DNA of 64,000 nucleotides from NCBI GenBank assembly GCA_020632955.1, contig JACKEO010000008.1, positions 124,001 to 188,000 of the forward strand, read 5' to 3'. Shown piece after piece: positions 62,508 to 64,000 of the stretch (its first letter is position 1; each line of letters begins with the position of its first letter). The notes beneath the pieces are model-generated. The model saw only the letters and a program-made list of their open reading frames with translations. It had not been told where the DNA came from and did no database searches. The position numbers were made by a program, and so were the translations under genes. Origin of the DNA: Alphaproteobacteria bacterium (lineage in GTDB: Bacteria > Myxococcota_A > UBA796 > GCA-2862545).

Positions 62508-64000
62508 TGAGCTTCTCGGTCGGCTCCCTGGTCACCGCCCGTGGCCGCGAGTGGGTGGTGCTGCCCGACTCCGAGCCGCACAACGATCTCCTCGTCCTCC
62601 GACCTCTCGGCGGCAGCGACGACGAGATCGCCGGCATCTACCTCCCGCTGGAGACGGTCGAACCGGCCGAGTTCTCGCTGCCGGACCCTGAACGTGAGCT
62701 GGGCAGCCACGACGACGGTGGCCTGCTGCGCGACGCGGTCCGCCTCGGCTTTCGCGCCGGTGCCGGCCCGTTCCGCAGCCTTGCGCGCATCGCGGTCGAG
62801 CCTCGTCCCTACCAGCTGGTCCCGCTGCTGATGGCGCTGCGCCAGGACCCCGTGCGCCTGCTCGTGGCGGACGATGTGGGCATCGGGAAGACCGTCGAGT
62901 CGCTCCTCATCGCCCGTGAGCTCCTCGATCGCGGCGAGATCCGCCGGGTCGCCGTGCTGTGCCCACCGCACCTGGCCGAGCAGTGGCAGCGCGCCATGCA
63001 CCAGCAGTTCCACCTTGAGGCCGCCCTCGTGCTGCCGGGAACCGCTCGTCGCCTGGAGCGTGGGCTGGCACCGGGGGAGTCGCTGTTCGACCGCCACCCG
63101 CACGTCGTCGTGTCGATGGACTGGATCAAGTCGGAGCGCCGGCGGCATGAGTTCCTGCGGGTGTGCCCCGAGCTCGTGATCGTCGACGAGGCGCACACGT
63201 GCACGGCCGGAGCCGGTGCGGGGCGCTCGTCCCAGCAACGCCACGACCTGGTGCGCGCGCTGTCTCGCGATCCGGCGCGGCACCTGCTCCTGGTCACGGC
63301 CACCCCCCACAGCGGCAAGGAGGAGAACTTCCGCTCGCTGCTCGGGCTCCTCGACAACGGCCTGGTCGAGCTCCCAGAAGACCTGTCCGGCGAGCCGAAC
63401 CGGAAGCACCGGGAGCACTTGGCCCGCTTCCTGGTGCAGCGACGCCGCGGAGACCTCTCCGCCTTCCTCGACGTCGAGACCCCGTTCCCCGACCGAGAGC
63501 AGGCCGAGGAGCACTACAGCCTGTCGAAGCCCTACCGTCGCTTCCTCGAGCGCGTACTGGACTGGTGCCGGGAACAGGTGCTCGACAAGGCCCTCGACGA
63601 GCGGCACCAGCGCGTCCGGTGGTGGTCGGCCGTGGCCCTGCTCCGAGCCATCGGGTCGAGCCCTGCTGCTGCGGCCGCGACCCTGCGCAACCGTGCCGCC
63701 AGCGCTGAGGCGGACACGGTGGCCGAGGCCGACGAGGTGGGGCGGCGACTCGTGATGGACCTCGACGACGAGGTGGCCGAGGGCATCGACGTGGTCCCGG
63801 GTAGCCAATCCGAGGACGAGGCCAGTCCGGACGCCGAGCGCCTGCGCCGTCTCGCCCGCGAAGCGGATGGTCTGAAGGGCGCTGAGGACAACAAGCTGCA
63901 GAAGATGGCGGACCTCACCAAGACCCTGGTGAAGGACGGCTGGTCTCCCATCCTGTTCTGCCGGTTCATCCCGACCGTCGAGTACGTGGCCGAGCACCTG
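62507..64000 (+). CDS. SNF2-family helicase, DrmD-like (5' part only)
   Basis: The frame runs from ATG 62507 to the right edge without a stop, giving 498 residues of a longer protein. An N-terminal beta-rich segment of about 80 residues precedes the SNF2/HepA helicase core: EPRPYQLVPLL (Q-like motif), Walker A DDVGIGKT (about residues 119-127), VLCPPHLAEQW (motif Ia), DEAH (about 226-229) and VTATPHSG (motif III). The closing visible region ILFCRFIPTVEYV belongs to the second RecA lobe. The pattern matches the DISARM-type DrmD/HepA-like group. It shares a TGATG junction with the TOPRIM-like gene, so all four genes are one operon. It probably continues for several hundred residues. Confidence 0.88.
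   Translation, partial: MSFSVGSLVTARGREWVVLPDSEPHNDLLVLRPLGGSDDEIAGIYLPLETVEPAEFSLPDPERELGSHDDGGLLRDAVRLGFRAGAGPFRSLARIAVEPRPYQLVPLLMALRQDPVRLLVADDVGIGKTVESLLIARELLDRGEIRRVAVLCPPHLAEQWQRAMHQQFHLEAALVLPGTARRLERGLAPGESLFDRHPHVVVSMDWIKSERRRHEFLRVCPELVIVDEAHTCTAGAGAGRSSQQRHDLVRALSRDPARHLLLVTATPHSGKEENFRSLLGLLDNGLVELPEDLSGEPNRKHREHLARFLVQRRRGDLSAFLDVETPFPDREQAEEHYSLSKPYRRFLERVLDWCREQVLDKALDERHQRVRWWSAVALLRAIGSSPAAAAATLRNRAASAEADTVAEADEVGRRLVMDLDDEVAEGIDVVPGSQSEDEASPDAERLRRLAREADGLKGAEDNKLQKMADLTKTLVKDGWSPILFCRFIPTVEYVAEHL

Overview
The window is 64 kb of very GC-rich DNA, densely packed and almost free of intergenic space. Fourteen predicted lipoproteins are present, several with an acidic Asp/Thr-rich linker after the lipobox cysteine. 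There are also DUF1552/DUF1592 proteins, an FG-GAP/ASPIC protein, SADDVWAVG-type and NHL propellers, Hanks-type and RIO kinases, and sterol-type enzymes. Together these fit an uncultured or poorly characterised Gram-negative bacterium, most likely a member of Myxococcota (former Deltaproteobacteria). That placement is inferred from gene content only. No rRNA, tRNA, CRISPR array or insertion sequence was seen.

Layout. (1) 1-7062, minus strand: a compact operon of a HemW-like radical SAM enzyme, an FAD-dependent halogenase-like protein, a family 1 glycosyltransferase, an ABC ATPase and an FtsX-type permease that runs off the left edge; it looks like a small biosynthesis/export cluster. (2) 7187-12439: esterase, GST, ABC1/UbiB kinase and lipoproteins. 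(3) 12400-14949: a protein kinase fused to a NACHT NTPase and membrane segments. (4) 15184-19046: three tandem NHL-propeller lipoproteins followed by a small cytochrome-like lipoprotein. (5) 19165-31531: a RIO kinase operon, a GHL10 glycoside hydrolase with a DUF1552/DUF1592 pair, and more lipoproteins. (6) 31807-52960: a region rich in sterol-type enzymes, namely a steroid 5-alpha-reductase-like protein, a DHCR7-like sterol reductase, several SDRs, a sterol desaturase/hydroxylase, and an NSDHL-like dehydrogenase fused to an EthD-like domain with a 17beta-HSD-type SDR beside it. They are interleaved with integral-membrane glycosyltransferases and other envelope genes. (7) 53075-55114: a PHP-domain lipoprotein. 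(8) 55115-64000: after a 0.5 kb gap holding a degenerate HTH remnant, base and codon use change and a four-gene operon begins. It encodes a 1725-residue DEAD/DUF1998 helicase with a nuclease-like tail, an SMC/OLD-like ATPase, a small TOPRIM-like protein and a DrmD-like SNF2 helicase cut by the right edge.

How the genes may work together. Sterol-type enzymes would act successively on C-3/C-4 (dehydrogenase/decarboxylase plus 3-keto reductase), on a ring or methyl carbon (desaturase/hydroxylase), on the delta-7 double bond (DHCR7-like) and on a 4-ene-3-keto or enone group (5-alpha-reductase-like). No cyclase is in view, so this would be the tailoring part of a pathway. The right-end operon has the logic of an anti-phage system: two different helicases around an ATPase/TOPRIM pair. 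It does not match in full any named system that I can recognise.
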